Below, in pieces: positions 17,309 to 25,170 of a stretch of 64,000 nucleotides of DNA (the first letter of the stretch is position 1; every line of letters begins with the position of its first letter). This DNA comes from Cyclobacteriaceae bacterium. GTDB taxonomy: Bacteria; Bacteroidota; Bacteroidia; Cytophagales; Cyclobacteriaceae. A model generated the notes under the pieces. It saw only the letters and a program-made list of their open reading frames with translations. It was not told the origin of the DNA and searched no databases. The stretch covers positions 62,001 through 126,000 of the forward strand of contig JAGQYI010000047.1 of NCBI GenBank assembly GCA_020436165.1. Reading direction: 5' to 3'. The translations under genes and the position numbers were made by a program.

Positions 17309-17339
17309 CAAAAAAAGCTGCCCATTAAGAGCAGCCTTT
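17309..17339 (-). terminator. Terminator after rplI
   Basis: On the minus strand the stem AGGCTGCTC / GGGCAGCTT (with two wobbles) is followed by a run of seven Ts. It lies 21 bases past the rplI stop and closes the rpsF-rpsR-rplI operon. Confidence 0.8.
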
Positions 17340-17359
17340 CTAAAATTTGCGTTGCGTAA

Positions 17360-17803
17360 TTACTCTGCTACAACTGTAAAGTTGATAGAAGCCTTCACTT
17401 CGCGGTGCAGATCAACCACGGCTTCGTACTCACCAACTGTTTTGATGTCTCCTTTAAAAGATATGCGTCTTCTATCCACATCAAAACCACTATCTTTAAA
17501 TACTTCTGCTAACTGATTGGAAGTAACAGCACCAAATATTTTACCGTTTTCGCCAGCTTTAGTGCCTATTTTAACACTAAGTGCTTGCAGCTTTCCAGCT
17601 AGTTCTTCAGCATCAGCTTTTAATTTTTCAGCTTTATGCGATGCCTGCTTAATGTTCTCTTCCATCATTTTTCGGTTCGAATCATTTGCAAGAATAGCAA
17701 AGCCCTGAGGGATCAGGAAGTTACGGCCATAACCGGGTTTTACCTTAACCGTATCGTATTTATAGCCCAATCCGGGAATATCTTGTTTTAATATAATCTC
17801 CAT
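17360..17803 (-). CDS. rplI: 50S ribosomal protein L9
   Basis: Large-subunit protein whose two globular ends are joined by a long helix, helping keep reading frame during translation. The 147-residue protein has the standard N-terminal rRNA-binding start 'IILKQDIPGLGYKYDTVKVKP' with GYGRNFLIP, a central charged helix and a C-terminal domain ending in VVAE. Length is normal. It is the last gene of rpsF-rpsR-rplI, seven bases after rpsR, and is followed by a terminator. Confidence 0.98.
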   Translation of the reverse strand: MEIILKQDIPGLGYKYDTVKVKPGYGRNFLIPQGFAILANDSNRKMMEENIKQASHKAEKLKADAEELAGKLQALSVKIGTKAGENGKIFGAVTSNQLAEVFKDSGFDVDRRRISFKGDIKTVGEYEAVVDLHREVKASINFTVVAE

Positions 17804-17810
17804 AATCCGA

Positions 17811-18062
17811 TTACTTTAAAGAGTCTCCAACATAAGGTAAAATGGCCATATGACGCGCACGTTTCACAGCCTGAGCAACTTTTTTCTGGAACTTAACACT
17901 TGTTCCGGTAAGTCTACGAGGATAAATTTTACCTTGCTCATTTATAAACTTCATAAGAAAATCAGGATCCTTGTAATCGATGTACTTGATACCGTTCTTC
18001 TTAAATCGGCAGTACTTAGGTTTAATATCCTGTCTGTTAATGGGTTCGTTTTGTAGTGTCAT
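17811..18062 (-). CDS. rpsR: 30S ribosomal protein S18
   Basis: Small-subunit platform protein that binds S6. The 83-residue protein shows '[19 protein letters not shown]' and the strongly conserved '[18 protein letters not shown]' and '[11 protein letters not shown]'. A single N-terminal cysteine is kept, so this is the C-lacking-zinc type (only one of the zinc-type cysteines). Its ATG overlaps the rpsF TAA by one base (TAATG), the usual translational coupling of the S6-S18 pair. Confidence 0.98.
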   Translation of the reverse strand: MTLQNEPINRQDIKPKYCRFKKNGIKYIDYKDPDFLMKFINEQGKIYPRRLTGTSVKFQKKVAQAVKRARHMAILPYVGDSLK

Positions 18063-18424
18063 TATGCAGTTACCTCCTCAACTTGTTTCGTTTTCTTAAA
18101 CTCACCTTTTCTACGCTTTTCGTTGTATTTAACAGCATGTTTATCCAACGAAATCGTCATGTAACGCATAACGCGCTCGTCTCTTCTATACTCAGTTTCG
18201 AGTTTCTCTATTGCGCTACCATCAGCATCAAACTCAATTAAAGCATAAAAACCTGTTGACTTGTGATTGATTTGATAGGCCAATTTCTTTAAGCCCCAAA
18301 TCTCTTTGTTCACAATCTTAGCCCCACTGTCGGTTAGCACTTTCACGTACCCTTCGACAGCATCCTTCATCTGATCATCAGACAAAACGGGAGTTAAAAT
18401 GAATACCGTCTCGTAATTGTTCAT
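18062..18424 (-). CDS. rpsF: 30S ribosomal protein S6
   Basis: Small-subunit platform protein, partner of S18. The 120-residue sequence starts '[18 protein letters not shown]' and has '[17 protein letters not shown]' and '[10 protein letters not shown]', all S6 hallmarks; the basic tail is short. It is the first gene of the operon with a perfect -7 box about 26 bases ahead. The leader is too short for the S6:S18-binding leader structure known in other phyla, so control is probably different here. Confidence 0.98.
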   Translation of the reverse strand: MNNYETVFILTPVLSDDQMKDAVEGYVKVLTDSGAKIVNKEIWGLKKLAYQINHKSTGFYALIEFDADGSAIEKLETEYRRDERVMRYMTISLDKHAVKYNEKRRKGEFKKTKQVEEVTA

Positions 18425-18449
18425 TGTTATGAATTATAATTTTGGAGTG

Positions 18450-18480
18450 CAAAAGTAGAAAAAACAATTCCCAAAAGCAA
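18450..18480 (-). promoter_or_regulatory. rpsF operon promoter
   Basis: On the minus strand TACTTTTG (18457-18450) is a perfect -7 box and TTG (18480-18478) lies 20 bases upstream as -33. The promoter overlaps the T tract and stem of the preceding terminator, an economical terminator-promoter join. Leader about 20 bases. Confidence 0.58.
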
Positions 18481-18504
18481 AGCTATTTCTTGCTTTTGGG
18501 AATT
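18466..18504 (-). terminator. Strong terminator after the EF-G-like gene
   Basis: A perfect 15-base stem (18490-18504 with 18466-18480) with a 9-base loop, followed on the minus strand by GTTTTTTCTACTTTT. It isolates the EF-G-like gene from rpsF. A smaller hairpin AGGAGC-TTTAC-GCTCCT (18512-18528) lies just before it, over the stop codon. Confidence 0.85.
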
Positions 18505-18526
18505 GAATTAAAGGAGCTTTACGCTC

Positions 18527-20650
18527 CTATGCCTCAGCTAATTGCTTATTTGCCTCTATTACATCTTTTTGAATGTTTTGAGGAACTGTCATAAACTCTG
18601 AGAACTTACTTGAGAAACTAGCCCTTCCTTGAGTTAAGGAGCGGAGGGTAGTTGAATATTGGTACAATTCGGCTTCCGGTGTTTTGGCCTTAATACGTTG
18701 GTAAATACCCGAAGCTTCCATTCCCAAAATAATCGCTCTTCTGTTTTGCAGGTCAGTCATTACATCACCCATCAGCGACTCAGGTACCTGCACTTCAAGT
18801 TCCTGAATAGGTTCGAGCAATTGAGGATTGGCATTTAGAAAAGCTTCTTTGAACGCATGCGATCCGGCAATTTTAAACGATATATCATTGGAGTCCACTG
18901 CATGCATTTTACCATCGTATACCATAACCCGTACATCACGTATGTACGATCCGGTTAAGGGGCCTTCTTCCATTACTTCCATAATTCCTTTTTGAATAGA
19001 TGGCAGGTATCGTGCATCAATAACCCCACCTACAATACAGTTATAGAATATGAGTTTTCCTCCCCAGTTAAGGTTTATTTCTTCTTTTCCTCTTATGTTA
19101 TAACCTTCCGGCTCAGGCATTCCTTCGTACCATGGCTCCACTTTTAGGTGTACTTCACCAAACTGGCCGGCACCACCCGATTGCTTTTTATGACGATAGC
19201 TGGCCGAAGCTGACCGCTGAATGGTTTCGCGATACGAAATACGCGGTTGAGAAAACTCAACTTCAATTCCGTTTTCAACTTTAACGATCCACTCAATAAC
19301 AGCCAAATGAAGCTCGCCCTGGCACGACAAGATCAATTGTTTCAGTTCATGAGACATTTCAACCTTAATGGTGGGATCCTGGCTGCTAAGCTTTTTCAAA
19401 ATTTCCACAAGCTTTTCGTCATCGCGTTTGTTTACGGCCTTTACTGCCCTGCGAATGCGGGGTTGAGGAAATTTGATAGGTTTAACGGTTACAGGTTGTG
19501 AGCCCGAATACAGAGTATCGTTTGTTTCAGTATGCTTTAACTTAAGTGTAGCACCAATATCGCCACAGGTCAGCTCATCAACAGGAGTACGCTTGTTGCC
19601 ATCCATAATGAACAACTGGTTGAAGGATTCATCATCTGAAGTTCTTCCATTTGTTAATTTATCTCCGGCCTTTATTTTCCCTGATTTCACCTTGAAAAAA
19701 GAGATCTGCCCCAGGTTGGGTTCATATTGAGTTTTGAAAACGAAGAGTGTTGCTTTTTCTTCGGGTTTGCAAAGAATAGAGTCTCCTTCTACGCTTTGCT
19801 CATTTTCGAGGTCAGAGGCAGCAGGGCATACGTTATCTATAAAGCCCATTAAGCGGCCGCTTCCCATATCTTTTTCAGCTGATACGCAAAAAACAGGGAA
19901 AAGCTCATGGTTGGCCATTCCCATTTTAATTCCTTTACGCATTTCGTCCTCATTCAATGTGCCTTTATCGAAGTAAAGCTCCATTAGTTCCTCATCGTTT
20001 TCAGCCGCTTTCTCAACGAGCTCATTGTGCAGTTCATCGGCACGGGCCTTTTCACTTGCAGGAATATCCAGTTTTTCAGGCTTTCCGCCATCAGGCCCGA
20101 ATTTGTACATGCGCATTTTGAGCACGTCAATAATGCATTGCTGTCCATCAACAACTATTGGGTATTGTATTAGTGTAGCGTTGCTGCCAAATTGTTTCTT
20201 AATTGATTGGAACGCTTCGTCAAAAGCCACCTTAGGGTGATCTATCTGATTGATGACAAACAAAGTTGGTTTTCTAAAGCGGTCAGTGTAATTCCATATT
20301 ATTTCAGTTCCAACTTCTACACCATGTTGGGCATTTATTACCATTGCCACTGTATCGGCTACGCGCAATGCCGAGGCTATTTCACCTATAAAGTCGTCAA
20401 GACCCGGAGTGTCAATTATGTTTATCTTGTAGTTGCGCCATTCGGTATGAAGTGGGGTAGCGAAAATGGTCATTTCACGCTCCTGCTCTATTTCGTGATA
20501 GTCAGAAACAGTATTTTTTCCTTCAATAGTTCCTCTTCGGTTGATAAGTCCAGCTTCAAAGAGCATGGTTTCGGCAAGTGTAGTCTTGCCGCTTTTATGG
20601 GCGCCAACGAATACAACGTTTTTTATGTGCTTGTCATCAAAATTTGTCAT
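18527..20650 (-). CDS. Elongation factor G-like paralogue (EF-G2 type)
   Basis: A 707-residue translational GTPase of EF-G architecture but not the main EF-G. The P-loop is GAHKSGKTT (residues 16-24), the switch I end is EREMTI where canonical EF-G has ERGITI, G3 is DTPG, and G4 is NQID instead of NKxD. Domains II-V are present, including the 'GAGQFGEVHL' stretch of domain IV. These changes fit the EF-G2/FusA2 group, whose members are not all active in translocation. Role unknown: perhaps ribosome rescue or stress translation. It is monocistronic with its own strong terminator, upstream of the S6 operon. Confidence 0.88.
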   Translation of the reverse strand: MTNFDDKHIKNVVFVGAHKSGKTTLAETMLFEAGLINRRGTIEGKNTVSDYHEIEQEREMTIFATPLHTEWRNYKINIIDTPGLDDFIGEIASALRVADTVAMVINAQHGVEVGTEIIWNYTDRFRKPTLFVINQIDHPKVAFDEAFQSIKKQFGSNATLIQYPIVVDGQQCIIDVLKMRMYKFGPDGGKPEKLDIPASEKARADELHNELVEKAAENDEELMELYFDKGTLNEDEMRKGIKMGMANHELFPVFCVSAEKDMGSGRLMGFIDNVCPAASDLENEQSVEGDSILCKPEEKATLFVFKTQYEPNLGQISFFKVKSGKIKAGDKLTNGRTSDDESFNQLFIMDGNKRTPVDELTCGDIGATLKLKHTETNDTLYSGSQPVTVKPIKFPQPRIRRAVKAVNKRDDEKLVEILKKLSSQDPTIKVEMSHELKQLILSCQGELHLAVIEWIVKVENGIEVEFSQPRISYRETIQRSASASYRHKKQSGGAGQFGEVHLKVEPWYEGMPEPEGYNIRGKEEINLNWGGKLIFYNCIVGGVIDARYLPSIQKGIMEVMEEGPLTGSYIRDVRVMVYDGKMHAVDSNDISFKIAGSHAFKEAFLNANPQLLEPIQELEVQVPESLMGDVMTDLQNRRAIILGMEASGIYQRIKAKTPEAELYQYSTTLRSLTQGRASFSSKFSEFMTVPQNIQKDVIEANKQLAEA

Positions 20651-20838
20651 GATCTTGTATGATTGTTTGAAGCAATAAAATACGAATATTTATTTCAAAA
20701 AACCTTTGACTTTTATCATTAATGTTACCTAAATATTTACTTATAACTATTTATTTCAGTTTGGCTTCCAGTATGACATAAATCATGAATTAAATCGTGT
20801 CTTTTTCGTACCTTATAGGTGGAAAACGAAATCGAATT

Positions 20839-21528
20839 ATGGAAGCTAGAAAAAACCCCAAAGCGGATATAAATCGATATCGAACTTTATTTTTCAATAT
20901 CGGTTTAGTAGTGAGCATGTCGTTAGTATTGCTTGCCTTTGAATGGCGATTTTATGATGCTACCGATACGCTGAATGTTACCGGTACTATGAACGATACT
21001 TTTGAGGAAACCCTTGATGTTCCTCCTACAGAACAGCCTCCACCACCACCTCCGACCGCTGTAAATGTCAATTTTATTCCTATTGAAGATACGGAAGATA
21101 TTGAAGATGAACTGGAAATAAAATTTGATATTGAGATGACCGAGGAGACGGTTATATCGGATGTTCCGAAATATGAGGAGGTGGAAGACGTTGAGGAGGA
21201 GGAAACGGCCGAAGAGGTATTTGTCATAGTTGAAGAGCAACCCCATCCCAAAGGTGGAATGCAGGCTTTTTATGATTATGTTAATTCGAACATCCACTAC
21301 CCCTCACAAGCACGAAGAATGAACATTGAGGGTAGAGTATTTGTTCAGTTTATCATTGAGAAAGATGGCTCGATCAGTCAGATTGAAGTTATAAGAGGCG
21401 TAGGTGGAGGATGTGACGAAGAAGCTGTCAGAGTACTCTCAAATGCGCCTAAATGGGCACCGGGTAAACAAAGAGGTAAACCTGTTAGGGTTAAGATGGT
21501 TTTACCTATAGTATTTAAATTGAAGTAG
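20839..21528 (+). CDS. TonB-family energy transducer
   Basis: A 229-residue inner-membrane protein that passes proton-motive force to outer-membrane receptors. The ATG opening 'MEARKNPKADINRY' is chosen over an earlier in-frame ATG, as this is the usual N-terminus in the phylum. One membrane helix ('FFNIGLVVSMSLVLLAFEW', about residues 18-36), a proline run (PPPPPP), a very acidic linker, and a C-terminal TonB domain ('GGMQAFYDYVNSNIHYPSQA', 'EGRVFVQFII') follow. No exbB/exbD neighbours. It is convergent with the TerB-like gene, three bases apart. Confidence 0.9.
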   Translation: MEARKNPKADINRYRTLFFNIGLVVSMSLVLLAFEWRFYDATDTLNVTGTMNDTFEETLDVPPTEQPPPPPPTAVNVNFIPIEDTEDIEDELEIKFDIEMTEETVISDVPKYEEVEDVEEEETAEEVFVIVEEQPHPKGGMQAFYDYVNSNIHYPSQARRMNIEGRVFVQFIIEKDGSISQIEVIRGVGGGCDEEAVRVLSNAPKWAPGKQRGKPVRVKMVLPIVFKLK

Positions 21529-21531
21529 GCC

Positions 21532-21924
21532 TTAACGGAGAAACTTAGATGCTTTTTCCCTTAAACTATCACGGTCGGCTGTGATGGAAGGATCACTGTA
21601 TATTTTAGAGGAAAGCTCGGCTACTACTTTTCGGTTATATCCAAGCCGTTCGGCCATGTCTTCACAAAATACGATCTCACTTTTAAACACCTGCCCATCT
21701 GCTTTCATTAGTTGAATAACATTGTACAAGTATTCAAAGCGCTGATCGGAGGTTAAATGATCCAGATTTGAGATTGGTTTTGGATTCTTAATGAGCTCAT
21801 CCACTTCTTCAGCGCCAATGCCTTTTGCCTCGGCAATGGTCTGTATAAGTCGAATCTCTTTTTCGGCAATCATGCCATCGCTGGCTGCCATTTGAATAAG
21901 TATATTGAGCTGTTCTTTTACCAT
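21532..21924 (-). CDS. TerB-like protein
   Basis: A 130-residue all-helical cytoplasmic protein with the TerB (tellurite resistance B/DUF533) layout: two helical repeats, each with an acidic loop, 'MAASDGMIAEKEIRLI' near residue 12 and 'MKADGQVFKSEIVFCE' near 73. Both carry the DGxxxxxE pattern thought to bind metal. No other ter genes are nearby, so resistance to tellurite is not implied; stand-alone TerB proteins are linked to stress sensing. It ends three bases from the TonB gene on the opposite strand. Confidence 0.75.
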   Translation of the reverse strand: MVKEQLNILIQMAASDGMIAEKEIRLIQTIAEAKGIGAEEVDELIKNPKPISNLDHLTSDQRFEYLYNVIQLMKADGQVFKSEIVFCEDMAERLGYNRKVVAELSSKIYSDPSITADRDSLREKASKFLR

Positions 21925-22032
21925 TCTAATAGAAACTAATTAACAAAGCTATAAAAAAAATGTTAATTGATGATTAAACATTGGCCAACAGGTATCTTTC
22001 TTTACTGTAAGATATTCGATCAAATATTTTTT

Positions 22033-22075
22033 TCATGGTGCAACCATTTGCGGAGCAACCCTGTCTTTACCATGA
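22033..22075 (+). promoter_or_regulatory. ECF-type promoter of the head-GIN gene
   Basis: TGCAACC (22039-22045) and GTCTTT (22063-22068) are spaced 17 bases, resembling the AAC/GTC promoters of extracytoplasmic-function sigma factors rather than TTTG/TAnnTTTG. A 7-base inverted repeat (TCATGGT 22033-22039, ACCATGA 22069-22075) brackets it. The start would be near 22074, 29 bases before the gene. Confidence 0.5.
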
Positions 22076-22102
22076 CTTTATAAACTCAAACATTAAACTA
22101 CA

Positions 22103-22780
22103 ATGAAAAGAATTGCCATTTTATTAGTGATAATCGTACTGGGTTCTTCTGTGTTTGCTCAGAAAACAACAACCCGAAAATTAGACAAGTTTACAGCCAT
22201 CAGCGCCTCCGAAGGCATTGATGTAACCCTTATTAAAGGATCAAGCTACCAGGCCAGGGTGGAAGCCAGCGGTATTGATATAGAGGATGTACTTACAGAA
22301 GTCTCCGGAGGAAAGCTTAAAATTCATCTGGATGGTAATAACCACCGCAATATCGATGTGAACGTAGAAGTTACTTTTGTTAGCCTGGATGAGATCAGAG
22401 CCAGTTCAGCAGCAGATATCAAATCAAACTCTGTTATTGAAGGGGAAGTGCTGAATATTGACGCTTCCAGCGCTGCTGACATCGATTTGAAAATTAATGT
22501 TAAAGAATTGCATGTGGATGCTTCCAGCTCAGCTGATATTGTTTTGTCCGGTACTGCAGAAAAGCAGACTGTAGAGGTGTCGAGTGCAGCCGACTATAAA
22601 GCGTTTGAACTTGTAAGTAAACAGGGAGATATTTCAGCTTCTTCAGCAGCAGATGCAAATGTAAATGTAACCGATGAGTTGGATGCCAGTGCAAGTAGCG
22701 GAGGTTCCGTTCGTTATAAAGGCAATCCTCCAAGAGTTAAAGAGCATAGCTCTAGTGGAGGCGATGTAGACAAGTATTAA
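22103..22780 (+). CDS. Head-GIN domain (DUF2807) secreted beta-solenoid protein
   Basis: A 225-residue exported protein: signal peptide ending in SVFAQ, then a putative autotransporter adhesin head-GIN domain. The body is a beta-solenoid of roughly 20-residue rungs marked by a repeated [AV]SS[AS]AD motif: ASSAAD near residues 99 and 118, then ASSSAD, VSSAAD and ASSAAD. The end is rich in serine and glycine. Family members are surface or periplasmic proteins of unknown function, often controlled by envelope-stress sigma factors; the ECF-like promoter agrees. It has its own terminator. Confidence 0.88.
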   Translation: MKRIAILLVIIVLGSSVFAQKTTTRKLDKFTAISASEGIDVTLIKGSSYQARVEASGIDIEDVLTEVSGGKLKIHLDGNNHRNIDVNVEVTFVSLDEIRASSAADIKSNSVIEGEVLNIDASSAADIDLKINVKELHVDASSSADIVLSGTAEKQTVEVSSAADYKAFELVSKQGDISASSAADANVNVTDELDASASSGGSVRYKGNPPRVKEHSSSGGDVDKY

Positions 22781-22802
22781 GTAAAGTTTAAGTAAATATG
22801 AG

Positions 22803-22833
22803 AAGCCTCTATCAAACGGATAGGGGCTTTTTT
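22803..22833 (+). terminator. Terminator after the head-GIN gene
   Basis: Stem AAGCCTCTATC / GATAGGGGCTT (11 pairs, one wobble) with loop AAACG, followed by TTTTTT on the plus strand. It overlaps the stop codon region of the convergent mtaB gene, so it probably serves both. Confidence 0.85.
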
Positions 22834-24148
22834 AATGCATAAATGGAAGCTGAACCAACTCGTAAGCTTCCATCAAGCCTTTTTTGTTGAGTTGGGTCAT
22901 GCGTATGGGAACCAGTTCGTTAATTTTTAGCGGGTCGTATTTGGCGGTTATGCGCACATAATTTTCAGTAAAGCCGTGCATATTACCCTCTTCAATGTCG
23001 TTTTCAAATAGCACCGTTGCTTCACGATCTATATTTTGAGTGTAGAACCTGCGCTTCTTCTTTTCCGAAAGGCTTCTAAGCTGCCTGGATCGCTCGTTGC
23101 GAATGTTTACAGGTACTGCGTCCGGCATGTCGATTGCTGGCGTATTGGGTCTTTCGGAATACGTGAACACGTGCAGATACGATACTTCCAGTTCCGTAAG
23201 ATACTTGTACGTTTCTTTAAACAATTCATCGGTCTCGCCTGGGAAACCTACAATTACATCTACTCCAATACTGGCATGTGGCATTAGCTCCCTGATTTTG
23301 GATACACGTTGTGTGTACAGGTCAGACAAGTAGCGCCTCTTCATTTTCTTAAGCAACTCGTCCGAACCAGACTGCAATGGAATATGAAAATGCGGGGCAA
23401 ACCGCTCTGAATTTGACACAAATTCTATAATCTCGTCTGTAAGCAGGTTAGGCTCAATGGAGGAAATACGAAAACGATTAATGTTTTCAATCTTGTCCAG
23501 TTCCTTGATCAGATCTATGAACCGGTCTTCACGCTGGCCATTTCTAATTCCGAAGTCGCCCGTATTTACACCCGTAAGTACAATCTCTTTAATGCCCGAT
23601 TCCCCAATTTCCCTGGCTTGCTTAACAATATTCTCAATAGTGTCGCTACGGCTATTGCCACGTGCCAGTGGAATGGTGCAGAAGGTGCACGAGTAATCGC
23701 AGCCATCCTGTACTTTTAAGAACGTACGGGTACGGTCGTTTATGCTGTAGGCAGCATTAAAGGTGTTTGCTTCTTCAATATCCGAAGCCAACACTTGGGT
23801 TTCTCCTCTTTTGAAATCACCTAGTAAATCGAGCAGCTGAAATTTCTCTGCAGCCCCCAGCACGGCATCCACGCCAGGTATTTCGGAAATTTCTTTGGGC
23901 TTTAACTGTGCGTAGCAGCCCATAATTGCAACGTAGGCATTGGGCGAAATAGCGCGCGCTTCGCGCACGATCTTCCTACACTTTTTATCTGCATTATCGG
24001 TTACCGAGCAGGTGTTGATAATGAAAATATCGGGTGTGTCCAGGAAATCAACTTTCTGATAGCCACGATCCTCGAACATTCGGCTGATAGACGATGTTTC
24101 GGAGAAATTGAGTTTGCACCCAAGCGTATAGAAGGCTACTTTTTTCAT
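22832..24148 (-). CDS. mtaB: tRNA t6A37 methylthiotransferase MtaB
   Basis: Radical-SAM enzyme that adds a methylthio group to t6A at position 37 of ANN-decoding tRNAs. The real start is MKKVAFYTLGCK, not an upstream in-frame codon that would add 31 non-homologous residues. N-terminal UPF0004 cysteines are in TLGCKLN, NTCSVT and GCYAQ; the radical-SAM cluster is CDYSCTFC near residue 148; a C-terminal TRAM-like end follows. With 438 residues it has family length. Spacing and the GCK motif favour MtaB over MiaB or RimO. It has a perfect -7 box directly upstream. Confidence 0.92.
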   Translation of the reverse strand: MKKVAFYTLGCKLNFSETSSISRMFEDRGYQKVDFLDTPDIFIINTCSVTDNADKKCRKIVREARAISPNAYVAIMGCYAQLKPKEISEIPGVDAVLGAAEKFQLLDLLGDFKRGETQVLASDIEEANTFNAAYSINDRTRTFLKVQDGCDYSCTFCTIPLARGNSRSDTIENIVKQAREIGESGIKEIVLTGVNTGDFGIRNGQREDRFIDLIKELDKIENINRFRISSIEPNLLTDEIIEFVSNSERFAPHFHIPLQSGSDELLKKMKRRYLSDLYTQRVSKIRELMPHASIGVDVIVGFPGETDELFKETYKYLTELEVSYLHVFTYSERPNTPAIDMPDAVPVNIRNERSRQLRSLSEKKKRRFYTQNIDREATVLFENDIEEGNMHGFTENYVRITAKYDPLKINELVPIRMTQLNKKGLMEAYELVQLPFMH

Positions 24149-24155
24149 TGGGCTG

Positions 24156-24163
24156 CAAAAATA
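24156..24163 (-). promoter_or_regulatory. -7 promoter element of mtaB
   Basis: TATTTTTG on the minus strand is a perfect TAnnTTTG. It lies only 7 bases from the mtaB ATG, so the transcript would be nearly leaderless. The nearest TTTG is 23 bases upstream, longer than usual. Confidence 0.38.
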
Positions 24164-24192
24164 AGGAATTTGGTTATTATTTAAAGCAAACG

Positions 24193-24213
24193 AGGTCTGT
24201 GAGAAACAGACCT
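24193..24213 (-). terminator. Hairpin terminator after the lipoprotein gene
   Basis: Perfect 8-base stem AGGTCTGT / ACAGACCT with a 5-base loop, 17 bases past the lipoprotein stop (minus strand). An outer AAAGCA/TGCTTT pairing (24183-24188 with 24226-24231) extends it. The T tract is weak. Confidence 0.5.
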
Positions 24214-24230
24214 TGGACTTAGGGGTGCTT

Positions 24231-25115
24231 TTACTGATCATCTAAGTAAAGATTTACACCCTTAAACTTAATTTCTGTTAAATAATCGTCTTCCATTTCT
24301 GATTTTCTATCGACTATTTGTGAGTACCTAATTAGTTGTTTAGAGTCAATATTTGCATACCATATAGAAAGCTCATTACTTGAATCTTCTTGAATGTTCC
24401 CGACAACCAAAAATTCATTATTTGAAATCCATATTGCATCATCAAAATTGTAATAGTAGCCTCCAAACAAAACTCTATTTCTGGTTCCATTAATTAAATC
24501 GAAATAAAAAATTTCAGAGTCAACTGCATATAAAGCTTGGAGATTTCCACTTACTGTTTCTTCAAGAGCAATCTTTTGGCTATAAATGTCTAAAATTTTA
24601 GCGCTATCCTTCGATGTAAACAAGAAGTTTTTATAGAGATTTAAGTAATCTGCCGAAGGGGTAACTTTTACCGAATACTCGCTATATGGTTGCTCAGAAA
24701 CTTTCTTAAATTTTGAAAAGTCAAATTCTCCTAATGTGTTTTTCTTATATTGAATCCATTTATTAAGCTCTTTTTTCAGTTGATTTTTAAATGGAAAACT
24801 TTTTAAATTGGAATCAACCTCAAGAAAAACCGTATCCGAATTACTAGATGAGCTGTATTTGATACTTTGAGTTACATATCCTGACTTTTCAAATTTTAGT
24901 ATATAATCTGGGCAGCCCCCAATCCCACCAGAAATATTATAATAGTTGAATTGACCTTGCGTATTTGTTAAATTTATTTGTGATTTTGAGTCGGAAACTT
25001 TAACGCCATTAATTGGCAAACCAGAATCTTTATCAATAACAAATAAATCTATTTCTTGAATGCAGTCGCAAGATGACAAAACAAACAATATAAGTATTAG
25101 ATAGATGGGCTTCAT
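24231..25115 (-). CDS. Lipoprotein with carboxypeptidase-regulatory-like domain
   Basis: A 294-residue lipoprotein: signal 'MKPIYLILILFVLSSCDC' with lipidation cysteine at 16. Residues about 22-95 look like a CarboxypepD_reg-like beta-sandwich ('DLFVIDKDSGLPINGVKV', 'TNTQGQFNYYNISGG'). The rest may be a small beta-propeller-like or helical domain ('YAVDSEIFYFDL', 'DDAIWISNNEFLVVG'); no catalytic motif. AT-rich compared with mtaB and the kinase on either side, so probably lineage-specific. Location: periplasmic face of the outer membrane or the surface. Confidence 0.68.
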   Translation of the reverse strand: MKPIYLILILFVLSSCDCIQEIDLFVIDKDSGLPINGVKVSDSKSQINLTNTQGQFNYYNISGGIGGCPDYILKFEKSGYVTQSIKYSSSSNSDTVFLEVDSNLKSFPFKNQLKKELNKWIQYKKNTLGEFDFSKFKKVSEQPYSEYSVKVTPSADYLNLYKNFLFTSKDSAKILDIYSQKIALEETVSGNLQALYAVDSEIFYFDLINGTRNRVLFGGYYYNFDDAIWISNNEFLVVGNIQEDSSNELSIWYANIDSKQLIRYSQIVDRKSEMEDDYLTEIKFKGVNLYLDDQ

Positions 25116-25170
25116 ATTATTAAAATGATATTAATATTTCTGAAATGGTAATTAATGTTTGTTTTTTTAA

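Noticed and set aside
18425..18450. S6:S18-binding leader structure
   Set aside because: The predicted leader is about 20 bases and lacks a hairpin.
21532..21924. Tellurite resistance system
   Set aside because: Only a lone TerB-like protein is present; no terC, terD, terZ or related genes are near.
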